Part shown: positions 1 to 4,587 of the stretch, piece after piece | How positions within the stretch are numbered: position 1 is the first letter of the stretch | Layout: each line of letters starts with the position of its first letter | NCBI GenBank assembly: GCA_905215775.1 | Contig: CAJMRM010000064.1 | Span: forward strand, 1 to 12,397 | Direction of reading: 5' to 3' | Origin: an uncultured bacterium | GTDB taxonomy: Bacteria > Bacillota > Clostridia > Lachnospirales > Lachnospiraceae | Length of the DNA stretch: 12,397 bases | The notes under the pieces: generated by a model | Told to the model about the DNA's origin: nothing | The model's input: only the letters and a program-made list of their open reading frames with translations | The model's database searches: none | Program-made: the position numbers and the translations under genes

Positions 1-6
1 AGGAGT

Positions 7-38
7 AAATTCCACCGAATAAGCGGGTGGTGGAATTT
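7..38. repeat. Inverted repeat at window start, possible terminator of an upstream gene
   Basis: A perfect 10-bp inverted repeat pairs 7-16 with 29-38 around a 12-nt loop. It is followed by AT-rich sequence, but the first clean T run (56-61) is about 18 nt away, so it is a poor fit to a classical intrinsic terminator. It may mark the 3' end of a gene lying to the left of the window. No gene is visible between 1 and 196. Confidence 0.4.
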
Positions 39-101
39 AAATAAAAAATTTTCAGTTTTTTCATCTATTTTCCTCCGCTATAGCCTTTCCCCCTCCCCCT
101 G

Positions 102-110
102 TGCTATACT
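102..110 (+). promoter_or_regulatory. Probable extended -10 promoter for the DIP1984-family gene
   Basis: TG at 102-103, one base, then TATACT at 105-110 form an extended -10 element. No good -35 lies 17 nt upstream, as expected when an extended -10 is used. Transcription would start near 117, leaving a leader of about 80 nt. The C-rich segment 91-97 (CCCTCCC), just upstream of the -10, is perfectly complementary to the ribosome binding site at 183-189. Confidence 0.5.
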
Positions 111-196
111 AATCTATACCAATAAATATAGGAAACAAATCCTTCAACCAAACCACCACAGTGATACCACACCAAACCAACCGGGAGGGATACACA

Positions 197-652
197 ATGA
201 AGCTGGCAGAGGCGTTGCAGGAGCGGGCGGATTTAAACAGGAATATTGAGCAGCTGAGGAAGAGGCTGAACAGCAACTCGCTGGTACAGGAAGGCGAGAG
301 GACCGCAGAGGAGCCGGAGCGGCTGAAGAGGGAGCTGGACACGTCGGTGGAGCGGCTGGCGTATCTGATCTCCAGGATCAACCTGACCAATTCCCAGACA
401 AAGGTGGACGGCAGGACCTTAACGGAGCTGATCGCAAGAAAGGACGCGCTGATCCTGAAGATCAGCGTATATAAGGATGTTGCATATACAGGAAGCCAGA
501 CGTCTTACCGCGCAAGAAATACGGAGATTAAGATCAAGGCAGCCATCTCTGTAACGGACTGGCAGGAAGAGATCGATAAAATGGCAAAAGAGCTGAGACT
601 GCTGGACAATAAGCTCCAGGAGAATAACTGGAGCACAGAGCTGATCGAATAA
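197..652 (+). CDS. DIP1984 family protein (often annotated septicolysin)
   Basis: The 151-residue product starts MKLAEALQERADLNR and continues with a heptad-rich, highly charged helix. The QLRKRLNSNSLVQEGE segment and the INLTNSQT segment are what I recognise as hallmarks of the DIP1984 family. There is no signal peptide or membrane segment, so it should be a soluble, mainly coiled-coil protein. I chose the ATG at 197 because GGGAGGG (183-189) sits 7 nt upstream and the product then begins as family members do; an in-frame ATG at 161 would add 12 unlikely residues and has no ribosome binding site. 'Septicolysin' is a label carried over in databases and I see nothing that supports a haemolysin; the biochemical role is unknown to me. 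The gene is followed by a structured non-coding stretch with a tRNA-like T-arm, which may be functionally linked. Confidence 0.85.
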   Translation: MKLAEALQERADLNRNIEQLRKRLNSNSLVQEGERTAEEPERLKRELDTSVERLAYLISRINLTNSQTKVDGRTLTELIARKDALILKISVYKDVAYTGSQTSYRARNTEIKIKAAISVTDWQEEIDKMAKELRLLDNKLQENNWSTELIE

Positions 653-666
653 GGCTGGGTCTGGTA

Positions 667-829
667 GCAGGAACAGGGCGAATGTCACGCGGCGGCTGCG
701 CAAGCCGTACATGGCACATGTAAGGGCGCGTGTTTGGGGTTCGACTCCCTTTCTGGATCGTTATGCCCCGATCGTGTACATGTGCATTGTGATCGAGTAT
801 GGTTATTACCGGACATTGACTGGGCCTGC
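667..829 (+). ncRNA. Candidate structured RNA with a tRNA T-arm-like element
   Basis: Between the DIP1984 gene and spoVT lies non-coding DNA with nested complementarity. Segments 667-671/825-829 (5 bp), 681-686/812-817 (6 bp) and 714-722/777-785 (9 bp, perfect) nest inside one another. Local hairpins sit at 692-697/703-708 and 756-760/769-773. Inside the 9-bp helix is GGGGTTCGACTCCC (736-749), which copies the stem and TTCGA loop of a tRNA T-arm. It is not a normal tRNA: no D-arm or anticodon arm in the right order. A tRNA-mimicking RNA of the bacterial Y-RNA type is one possibility; a decayed tRNA or tmRNA fragment is another. No separate promoter is obvious, so it may be made from the upstream gene's promoter. 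Confidence 0.4.
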
Positions 830-860
830 GAGGGCGGGAACGGGGAAAATTTCATAGAGC

Positions 861-889
861 GCATAAAATCCCTCCATTTACAGATACTA
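861..889 (+). promoter_or_regulatory. Probable sigma-G promoter of spoVT
   Basis: GCATA at 861-865 and GATACTA at 883-889 are separated by 17 nt. This fits the forespore sigma-G pattern (-35 G-A/C-ATR, -10 CATNNTA) with one mismatch in the -10. spoVT of Bacillus subtilis is known to be sigma-G dependent. Transcription would start near 896, giving a leader of about 38 nt that contains the ribosome binding site. Confidence 0.55.
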
Positions 890-928
890 TTTTCCAGAAA
901 CGGATAGTTAAAGCAAATGGAGGAATTT
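866..928 (+). promoter_or_regulatory. RBS-sequestering helix at spoVT, present only in read-through transcripts
   Basis: Segment 866-879 pairs with 915-928 over 14 positions with a single C-A mismatch (870/924). The 3' arm contains the GGAGG of spoVT (919-923). The 5' arm lies entirely in the spacer between the -35 and -10 boxes, so an mRNA started near 896 lacks it, while an mRNA entering from the DIP1984 gene carries it and would hide the ribosome binding site. Confidence 0.5.
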
Positions 929-933
929 ACGTT

Positions 934-1482
934 ATGAAAGCTACTGGAATCGTAAGGAGAATCGACGACCTGGGCAGGGTGGTGATCCCCAAGGAGATCC
1001 GCCGCACGCTCCGGCTCCGGGAGGGCACGCCTCTGGAGATCTTCACAGACCGGGAAGGGGAGATCATTCTCAAAAAGTACTCGCCGATGATGGAACTCAA
1101 TGCTTTTGCCGGACAGTATGCAGACGCCATGGCCCAGGCCACGGGGCTCATGGTCTGCATCACAGACCGGGACCAGGTGATCGCAGCCGCCGGAGGCGCG
1201 AAGAAGGAGCTGCTGCAGAAGCCCATCAGCAGACAGCTGGAGCATGTGATCCAGGAGCGGGCCACCGTCCAGGCCGGGAAGGACGACCGGAATTATGTGG
1301 AGGTCTCCACGGAGGATATGGAAGGCGTCACTGCCCAGGTGGTGACGCCGATCATCTGTGAGGGCGACGCCATCGGAGCGGTGGTCATCATGAGCCGGGA
1401 GCCGCGGGCAAAGTTTTCTGAGGGCGAGCTGCGTTTGGCAGCCACTGCGGCCGGATTCCTGGGAAGGCAGATGGAAAGCTGA
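934..1482 (+). CDS. spoVT: Stage V sporulation protein T, SpoVT transcription factor
   Basis: SpoVT is an AbrB-type regulator that tunes sigma-G-dependent transcription in the forespore. The 182-residue product has the swapped-hairpin DNA-binding domain at about 1-50 (MKATGIVRRIDDLGRVVIPKEIRR, typical of SpoVT/AbrB) and a GAF-like ligand or dimer domain at about 55-180, close to the length of the Bacillus subtilis protein (178). The ATG has GGAGG (919-923) 10 nt upstream. The family acts as a tetramer in the cytoplasm of the forespore. It heads the conserved spoVT-mazG-rqcP block. A hairpin with a bulge follows the stop (about 1485-1502) but lacks a T tract, so no clear terminator separates it from mazG. 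Confidence 0.95.
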   Translation: MKATGIVRRIDDLGRVVIPKEIRRTLRLREGTPLEIFTDREGEIILKKYSPMMELNAFAGQYADAMAQATGLMVCITDRDQVIAAAGGAKKELLQKPISRQLEHVIQERATVQAGKDDRNYVEVSTEDMEGVTAQVVTPIICEGDAIGAVVIMSREPRAKFSEGELRLAATAAGFLGRQMES

Positions 1483-1513
1483 CGGCCTGGCCCCCAGAGC
1501 CGGGAAATCCCCC

Positions 1514-1542
1514 ATGACAAACCATATGGTTTCTGCTATACT
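1514..1542 (+). promoter_or_regulatory. Sigma-A promoter of mazG
   Basis: ATGACA at 1514-1519 (five of six to TTGACA), a 17-nt spacer, and TATACT at 1537-1542 preceded by TGC (extended -10). Transcription would start near 1549, leaving about 147 nt before mazG. That leader begins with a GC hairpin pairing 1554-1559 with 1577-1582; I do not recognise a riboswitch in it. Confidence 0.65.
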
Positions 1543-1695
1543 GATATCAGGATGCCGGGGCAGGAAAAGCTTTGCTCCCGGCGCTACCTCAATGGAGCCG
1601 GAGGCCAGAATGAGGGCGGACGGAACCATGAAAATGGATTCCGCGCCAGCCTGTCGGCAGTCCGCAGGATCCGGCGGTGAAAGGCGGAGGATATC

Positions 1696-2079
1696 ATGTA
1701 TACATTTGACGATTTAAAGCAGATCCTGGAGAAGCTCCGGGATAAGGAGAACGGCTGTCCCTGGGACAGTGTCCAGACCCATGCGTCCATGAAGAAATAT
1801 CTGGTGGAGGAGTGCGGGGAGGTCCTGGAGGCCATTGACAACCGGGATACGGAAAACCTGTGTGAGGAGCTGGGGGATGTGCTGTACCAGATCATGATCC
1901 ACTGTGAGATCGAAAAGGAGCAGGGGAATTTTACCATTGACGACGTGGTCGATGGGATCTGTGAGAAGATGGTGCGCCGCCACCCCAGGATCTTTGGCGG
2001 AGAGATGGAGAAGGACCTGACCTGGGAAGAGATCAAAAAGAGGGAAAAAGAGGTCCGGGCGGCCCGGAAGAACCGGTAA
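1696..2079 (+). CDS. mazG: MazG-family nucleoside triphosphate pyrophosphohydrolase
   Basis: MazG enzymes hydrolyse (d)NTPs to NMP and pyrophosphate, removing aberrant nucleotides. The 127-residue product is a single MazG domain. CPWD at 21-24 followed by THASMKKYLVEE, the metal-binding glutamates E38, E39 and E42 (EExxE), and E58 and D61 (ExxD in EELGDVLYQ) are all present, so it should be active. It is much shorter than Bacillus YabN, which fuses a methyltransferase-like domain to MazG, and than the two-domain E. coli MazG; single-domain versions exist in related clostridia. GGCGGAGGA lies just before the ATG. It has its own sigma-A promoter and sits where yabN sits in Bacillus. A weak hairpin with a short T run (2094-2112) may end the transcript. 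Confidence 0.93.
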   Translation: MYTFDDLKQILEKLRDKENGCPWDSVQTHASMKKYLVEECGEVLEAIDNRDTENLCEELGDVLYQIMIHCEIEKEQGNFTIDDVVDGICEKMVRRHPRIFGGEMEKDLTWEEIKKREKEVRAARKNR

Positions 2080-2123
2080 AAGCCCAGCCTGGCCGGGTAT
2101 CCCCGCATTTTTCCAATCTCTTC

Positions 2124-2152
2124 TTGTGTTTTCGCCCCATGAAGGATATAAT
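2124..2152 (+). promoter_or_regulatory. Sigma-A promoter of the 97-residue gene
   Basis: TTGTGT at 2124-2129, a 17-nt spacer and a perfect TATAAT at 2147-2152. Transcription would start near 2159. The leader opens with an 8-bp hairpin (2162-2169 with 2175-2182, one G-U pair), a typical 5'-stabilising structure. Confidence 0.7.
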
Positions 2153-2211
2153 AAACATACAGGTCCCGGTAAAGCCGGGATCGTATGAACGAATATGGGG
2201 AGGAGATTCCA

Positions 2212-2505
2212 ATGAAGATTTATGATTCCGTAAAAAAAGAGGAAGTGGAGATCGCTGATTATAAGGATCTCATTAAGATCATGAAGGACGGCAGACAGGT
2301 GGATCTGTACCTGAAAGAGAAGAAGAGCGACGATATGGGGTATCTGACCTGGGACGTAGAGCACTGGTCCAGCGTCAGCGACACACGCTTTATCCGCTGC
2401 TACTCCTTAGAGGGCCGCGTTCTGGGCGATTCCACAGGCCACAATATCTACGATCTGGAGAACGATTTTAAGCCGGAAGAGGCAGAAAAGATCGAGCTCA
2501 GCTAG
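2212..2505 (+). CDS. Small conserved-looking protein of unknown function
   Basis: The product is 97 residues from the ATG at 2212, chosen over an in-frame ATG at 2185 because GGGGAGGA (2197-2204) lies 7 nt upstream of 2212. It starts MKIYDSVKKEEVEIADYKDL, is acidic and lysine-rich, and ends in a DFKPEEAEKIELS tail. It has no signal peptide, membrane segment, cysteine motif or catalytic signature that I can name. The alternation of short polar stretches and aromatic residues (YLTWDVEHWSSV, TRFIRCYSLEG) suggests a small globular alpha/beta fold. It is a clean single-gene unit with its own strong promoter and a strong terminator, so it is surely a real gene. It has no counterpart at this position in Bacillus subtilis. 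I do not recognise the family. Confidence 0.8.
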   Translation: MKIYDSVKKEEVEIADYKDLIKIMKDGRQVDLYLKEKKSDDMGYLTWDVEHWSSVSDTRFIRCYSLEGRVLGDSTGHNIYDLENDFKPEEAEKIELS

Positions 2506-2519
2506 GATGACGTTTTTCG

Positions 2520-2552
2520 GGGCGGCGGCGTAAAAAACCGCCGCCCTTTTTT
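2520..2552 (+). terminator. Strong intrinsic terminator
   Basis: A perfect 9-bp GC stem (2520-2528 with 2538-2546) around a 9-nt A-rich loop is followed at once by six T (2547-2552). It ends the transcript of the 97-residue gene. The loop plus right side of the stem can also form a competing 11-bp helix with the T tract and beyond (2527-2537 with 2547-2557). Confidence 0.93.
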
Positions 2553-2631
2553 ACGCCGGCAGGACCTTTTTCCGGCGGGGCTCCAGACCCCGGAAAACCG
2601 TGATTTTACCTTGATCTTTTGCGGAAAAACC

Positions 2632-2660
2632 TTGACAAAGAAAGCAGAAACATATATAAA
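2632..2660 (+). promoter_or_regulatory. Strong sigma-A promoter of hup-rqcP
   Basis: Perfect TTGACA at 2632-2637, a 17-nt spacer, TATAAA at 2655-2660. Transcription would start near 2667. The leader of about 105 nt carries a stem of 8 bp (2682-2689 with 2693-2700, one G-U) with a 3-nt loop; no T run follows, so this is a leader structure rather than a terminator. Confidence 0.85.
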
Positions 2661-2771
2661 TGTAAGAGTACAAAAAACGGTGGTCCGGCTATGCCGGGCC
2701 GCTGTTATCAATTCAAGGACTTCGCCGGAGACGCTCTGGTGATCGTGAGCTAATTTTAGGAGGAAATTTCA

Positions 2772-3047
2772 ATGAACAAGACAGAATTAATCGCAGCAGT
2801 GGCAGAAAAAGCAGAGCTTTCCAAAAAGGACGCAGAAAAGGCAATGAAGGCCTTTACAGACGTTGTAGCAGAAGAATTAGTGAAGGGTGAGAAGATCCAG
2901 TTAGTTGGCTTTGGTACCTTTGAGGTATCTGAGAGACCGGAGAGAGAGGGAAGAAACCCCAAGACTGGCGAGGCTATGACCATCGCAGCTTCCAGAACTC
3001 CCAAGTTCAAAGCCGGCAAGGCATTAAAGGATCAGGTAAACGCTTAA
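2772..3047 (+). CDS. hup: DNA-binding protein HU
   Basis: HU is the abundant small nucleoid protein that bends and wraps DNA as a dimer. At 91 residues it has the normal length. MNKTELIAAVAEKAELSKKDAE forms the helical dimer part, and the DNA-binding arm carries the signature GFGTFEVSERPEREGRNPKTGE (about residues 46-67), including the conserved RNP tip that intercalates into DNA. AGGAGG lies about 8 nt before the ATG. The codons used are A/T-richer than those of its neighbours, consistent with high expression. It shares a strong promoter with rqcP, which begins 3 nt after its stop. In Bacillus subtilis hbs is elsewhere on the chromosome, so its place between mazG and rqcP is a clostridial arrangement. 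Confidence 0.97.
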   Translation: MNKTELIAAVAEKAELSKKDAEKAMKAFTDVVAEELVKGEKIQLVGFGTFEVSERPEREGRNPKTGEAMTIAASRTPKFKAGKALKDQVNA

Positions 3048-3050
3048 TCC

Positions 3051-3290
3051 ATGAGACTCGATAAATTTCTTAAGGTATCCCGCCTCATCAAGCGGAGGAC
3101 CGTGGCCAACGAGGCCTGCGATGCTGGACGCGTCATGATCAATGACAAGCCGGCAAAGGCGTCTGCGGCTGTGAAGCAGGGAGATATCATTGAGATCCAG
3201 TTTGGAACGAAATCTGTGAAGGTAGAGGTCCTGGACGTCCAGGAAACGGTCCGCAAGGACGATGTAAAGGAGCTTTATCGGTATCTTTAA
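3051..3290 (+). CDS. rqcP: RqcP (YabO), S4-domain RNA-binding protein of ribosome quality control
   Basis: RqcP binds obstructed 50S subunits carrying peptidyl-tRNA and works with RqcH to add C-terminal alanine tails to stalled nascent chains. The 79-residue product is essentially one S4 domain: MRLDKFLKVSRLIKRRTVANEACDAGRVMINDKPAK is the classic S4 helix-turn signature, followed by VKQGDIIEIQFG. Length and sequence match the YabO/RqcP group rather than the longer Hsp15 of proteobacteria. It starts 3 nt after the HU stop, with only a weak ribosome binding site inside the end of hup, so it is probably translationally coupled. Position next to yabP matches Bacillus. Confidence 0.94.
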   Translation: MRLDKFLKVSRLIKRRTVANEACDAGRVMINDKPAKASAAVKQGDIIEIQFGTKSVKVEVLDVQETVRKDDVKELYRYL

Positions 3291-3449
3291 GCTGCTGTAA
3301 GAGCGCGGCGCTGAGGAGCTGTGCAGCCGCGCGGGCCATGGGAAGCGCAGCTTCGGGGAAACGGCGCCGGATGAGCGCTGCTGTCTCCGGGCCCTCTGGC
3401 CGCAGACAGGAACGGCAACCGCAGGGATATGGAGCGGTTATGAATAAAA
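3291..3449 (+). other. GC-rich non-coding stretch with tandem hairpins between rqcP and yabP
   Basis: This stretch holds no supportable gene. It can form a 7-bp GC hairpin (3303-3309 with 3326-3332), a GAAGC/GCTTC hairpin near 3342-3354, and a 6-bp stem CTGTCT/AGACAG enclosing a GGCC hairpin near 3383-3410. None is followed by a T run. It may be a structured 3' end of the hup-rqcP mRNA. A minimal 11-codon open frame with a GGAG upstream starts at 3440 and ends at 3475 (MNKREDLLIYL), overlapping the next hairpin. Confidence 0.35.
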
Positions 3450-3470
3450 GAGAAGACCTCCTAATATACT
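3442..3470 (+). promoter_or_regulatory. Probable sigma-E promoter of yabP-yabQ
   Basis: GAATAAA at 3442-3448 matches the mother-cell sigma-E -35 pattern (K-M-ATA-W-W). After a 14-nt spacer, AATATACT at 3463-3470 matches six of eight positions of the -10 CATACAHT. yabQ is known to depend on sigma-E in Bacillus subtilis. Transcription would start near 3477, inside the loop/3' arm of the hairpin described next. TATACT at 3465-3470 could also be read as a sigma-A -10, but no -35 fits it. Confidence 0.55.
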
Positions 3471-3498
3471 TATAAAAAGTATGTCAGGAGGTTTTTTT
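3450..3498 (+). terminator. Terminator-like hairpin whose 3' arm is the yabP ribosome binding site
   Basis: Segment 3456-3471 pairs with 3477-3492 over 16 positions with one A-C mismatch and one G-U, around a 5-nt loop (3472-3476). Further A-T and G-U pairs extend it to 3450/3498. The 3' arm ends in AGGAGGT (3486-3492), the yabP Shine-Dalgarno, and runs directly into a seven-T tract (3492-3498) touching the yabP ATG at 3499. It therefore has the shape of an intrinsic terminator for transcripts coming from hup-rqcP, and also hides the yabP ribosome binding site in any that pass. Confidence 0.65.
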
Positions 3499-3780
3499 AT
3501 GGACGAAAAAATGGGACTTTCCCACCAGATCATGCTGTACAACCGGGAAAAAGGGAATCTTACGGGGATCCTGGACGTGATCTCCTTTGATGAAAATACC
3601 ATCGTGCTGGATACAGACATGGGGCTTCTGACCATCAAAGGAAAAGACCTCCATGTGAGCAGGCTGACTCTGGAAAAGGGGGAGATCGACATCGAGGGAC
3701 AGGCGGACAGTCTTGTATATTCCTCCAGCGAAAGCTTCAAAAAGACCGGCCAGTCGTTTCTTTCCAGACTGTTTAAGTAG
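3499..3780 (+). CDS. yabP: YabP, spore cortex assembly protein (YabP/YqfC family)
   Basis: YabP is a mother-cell protein needed for normal sporulation in Bacillus; it belongs to the YabP/YqfC family of small beta-rich proteins. The 93-residue product begins MDEKMGLSHQIMLYNREKGNLTGILDVISFDENTIVLDTDMGLLTIKGKDLHVSRLTLEKGEIDIEG, which covers the family's core pattern, and ends in a short basic tail. I chose the ATG at 3499, since AGGAGGT ends 6 nt upstream; an in-frame ATG at 3481 precedes the ribosome binding site and lies within the hairpin. It precedes yabQ by 21 nt, as in Bacillus. The translation signal is embedded in a terminator-like hairpin and a probable sigma-E promoter. Confidence 0.93.
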   Translation: MDEKMGLSHQIMLYNREKGNLTGILDVISFDENTIVLDTDMGLLTIKGKDLHVSRLTLEKGEIDIEGQADSLVYSSSESFKKTGQSFLSRLFK

Positions 3781-3801
3781 GACGCGGGGAGGGAGATCCT
3801 T

Positions 3802-4188
3802 TTGAGCCTTTACATACAGGACGAGGCGGCCCTGGCGCTCATGAGCTTTTTACTGGGGGCCGTTCTCATGGTCAGCTATGATCTTCTCCGGCTTTTCCGG
3901 CTTCTGGTGCCCCACGGCTCATTATGGACAGGTCTGGAGGACCTTTTTTACTGGATCTACTGCGCGGTCATGACCTTTTCCCTGCTCTTCTGGGAGAACA
4001 GCGGCGTGGTCCGGGGGTACGTCATTGCCTGTGTGTTCTTAGCCATGGCGGCCTACGACAGAATTGTCAGCAGGAATGTATTTGTCCTCTTGAAAAAGAC
4101 CGGAAGATGGATTAAAATGAAAATAATACATATCAGAGCCCGGAGAGAAGTGAGGAATTATGAAGCGGAGCCGAAACAGAAGAAATAG
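3802..4188 (+). CDS. yabQ: YabQ, spore cortex biosynthesis membrane protein
   Basis: YabQ is a membrane protein of the mother cell needed for spore cortex formation, made under sigma-E in Bacillus subtilis. The 128-residue product has three hydrophobic segments at about 9-30, 45-62 and 68-86, then a basic tail rich in K and R that should lie in the cytoplasm. This is shorter than the Bacillus protein, which has a longer C-terminus, but typical of clostridial members as far as I know. The start is TTG at 3802, with GGGGAGGGAG just upstream; there is no better ATG. Its last 29 nt overlap the start of divIC in another frame, implying translational coupling. Identification rests on topology and position more than on sequence motifs. 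Confidence 0.85.
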   Translation: MSLYIQDEAALALMSFLLGAVLMVSYDLLRLFRLLVPHGSLWTGLEDLFYWIYCAVMTFSLLFWENSGVVRGYVIACVFLAMAAYDRIVSRNVFVLLKKTGRWIKMKIIHIRARREVRNYEAEPKQKK

Positions 4189-4489
4189 AAGAAAACCGAA
4201 ATATGGACTGGAGAACCGTATGGCCCTGATCGGTATCACCACAGTGGTGTTAAGCCTTGCCGTGGTGGTAAATATCGGCGCGTCCTCTCTTCGGGAAAAG
4301 GACCTGGAATACCAGGCCAGGGAGCAGAACCTGGAAAAACTGGAGGCGAAGGAAGATGCCAGGACCGCCCAGCTTGAGGAGTACCGCGTGTACGTCCAGA
4401 CCAAGCAGTATGTGGAAAAGGTCGCCAAGGAAAAGCTGGGCCTGGTCAAAAAAGACGAGATTTTGTTTAAGGCAGAGGAATCCAGGTAG
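4160..4489 (+). CDS. divIC: Septum formation initiator, DivIC/FtsB family
   Basis: DivIC is a bitopic division protein that forms a complex with FtsL and DivIB at the septum and is essential in Bacillus. The 109-residue product has a strongly basic cytoplasmic N-terminus (MKRSRNRRNRRKPKYG), one membrane helix at about 21-42, then an extracytoplasmic coiled coil at about 43-85 (EKDLEYQAREQNLEKLEAKE) and the conserved end ...YVEKVAKEKLGLVKKDEILF, typical of DivIC/FtsB. The ATG at 4160 lies within yabQ, with GTGAGGA close upstream. In Bacillus the next gene is yabR; here it is missing and spoIIE follows directly. No vegetative promoter is obvious just upstream, so expression in growing cells probably relies on read-through from hup-rqcP or an internal promoter. 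Confidence 0.93.
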   Translation: MKRSRNRRNRRKPKYGLENRMALIGITTVVLSLAVVVNIGASSLREKDLEYQAREQNLEKLEAKEDARTAQLEEYRVYVQTKQYVEKVAKEKLGLVKKDEILFKAEESR

Positions 4490-4526
4490 ATCGTGTCATG
4501 GAATTTTTTATGGACTGCCCGGAAAA

Positions 4527-4559
4527 CTGACAAATATTTCCCCCTGATCTGTTTATAAT
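4527..4559 (+). promoter_or_regulatory. Spo0A-type sigma-A promoter of spoIIE with 21-nt spacer
   Basis: CTGACA at 4527-4532 (five of six to TTGACA) and a perfect TATAAT at 4554-4559 are 21 nt apart. This abnormal spacing is a known feature of the Bacillus subtilis spoIIE promoter, which sigma-A RNA polymerase uses only with Spo0A-phosphate. TGACAAA at 4528-4534 matches the Spo0A box TGNCGAA except for one base and overlaps the -35, as Spo0A sites do at such promoters. Transcription would start near 4566. Confidence 0.65.
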
Positions 4560-4587
4560 ATGGTACGCAGGTTAGGAGGGATTTTTT

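Noticed and set aside
736..750. A complete tRNA at the T-arm-like GGTTCGA motif
   Set aside because: No 7-bp acceptor pairing at the right distance, no D-arm and no anticodon arm in tRNA order; kept only as a tRNA-like element.
685..1629. 314-codon minus-strand open frame across spoVT
   Set aside because: It is antisense to a clearly coding spoVT, with a proline/histidine-rich product typical of a shadow frame in GC-rich DNA and no start signals.
1514..1717. 67-codon + strand open frame before mazG
   Set aside because: It starts inside the mazG promoter and runs over the mazG leader, has no ribosome binding site, and its product has no coherent composition; the leader explanation is better.
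2682..2700. The hairpin in the hup leader as an intrinsic terminator
   Set aside because: No T run follows it and it lies between a strong promoter and hup; a leader structure is more likely.
3338..3475. 45-codon open frame between rqcP and yabP
   Set aside because: No ribosome binding site at its ATG, a highly basic, biased product, and the sequence is better explained as GC-rich hairpins; only the last 11 codons have a plausible start signal.
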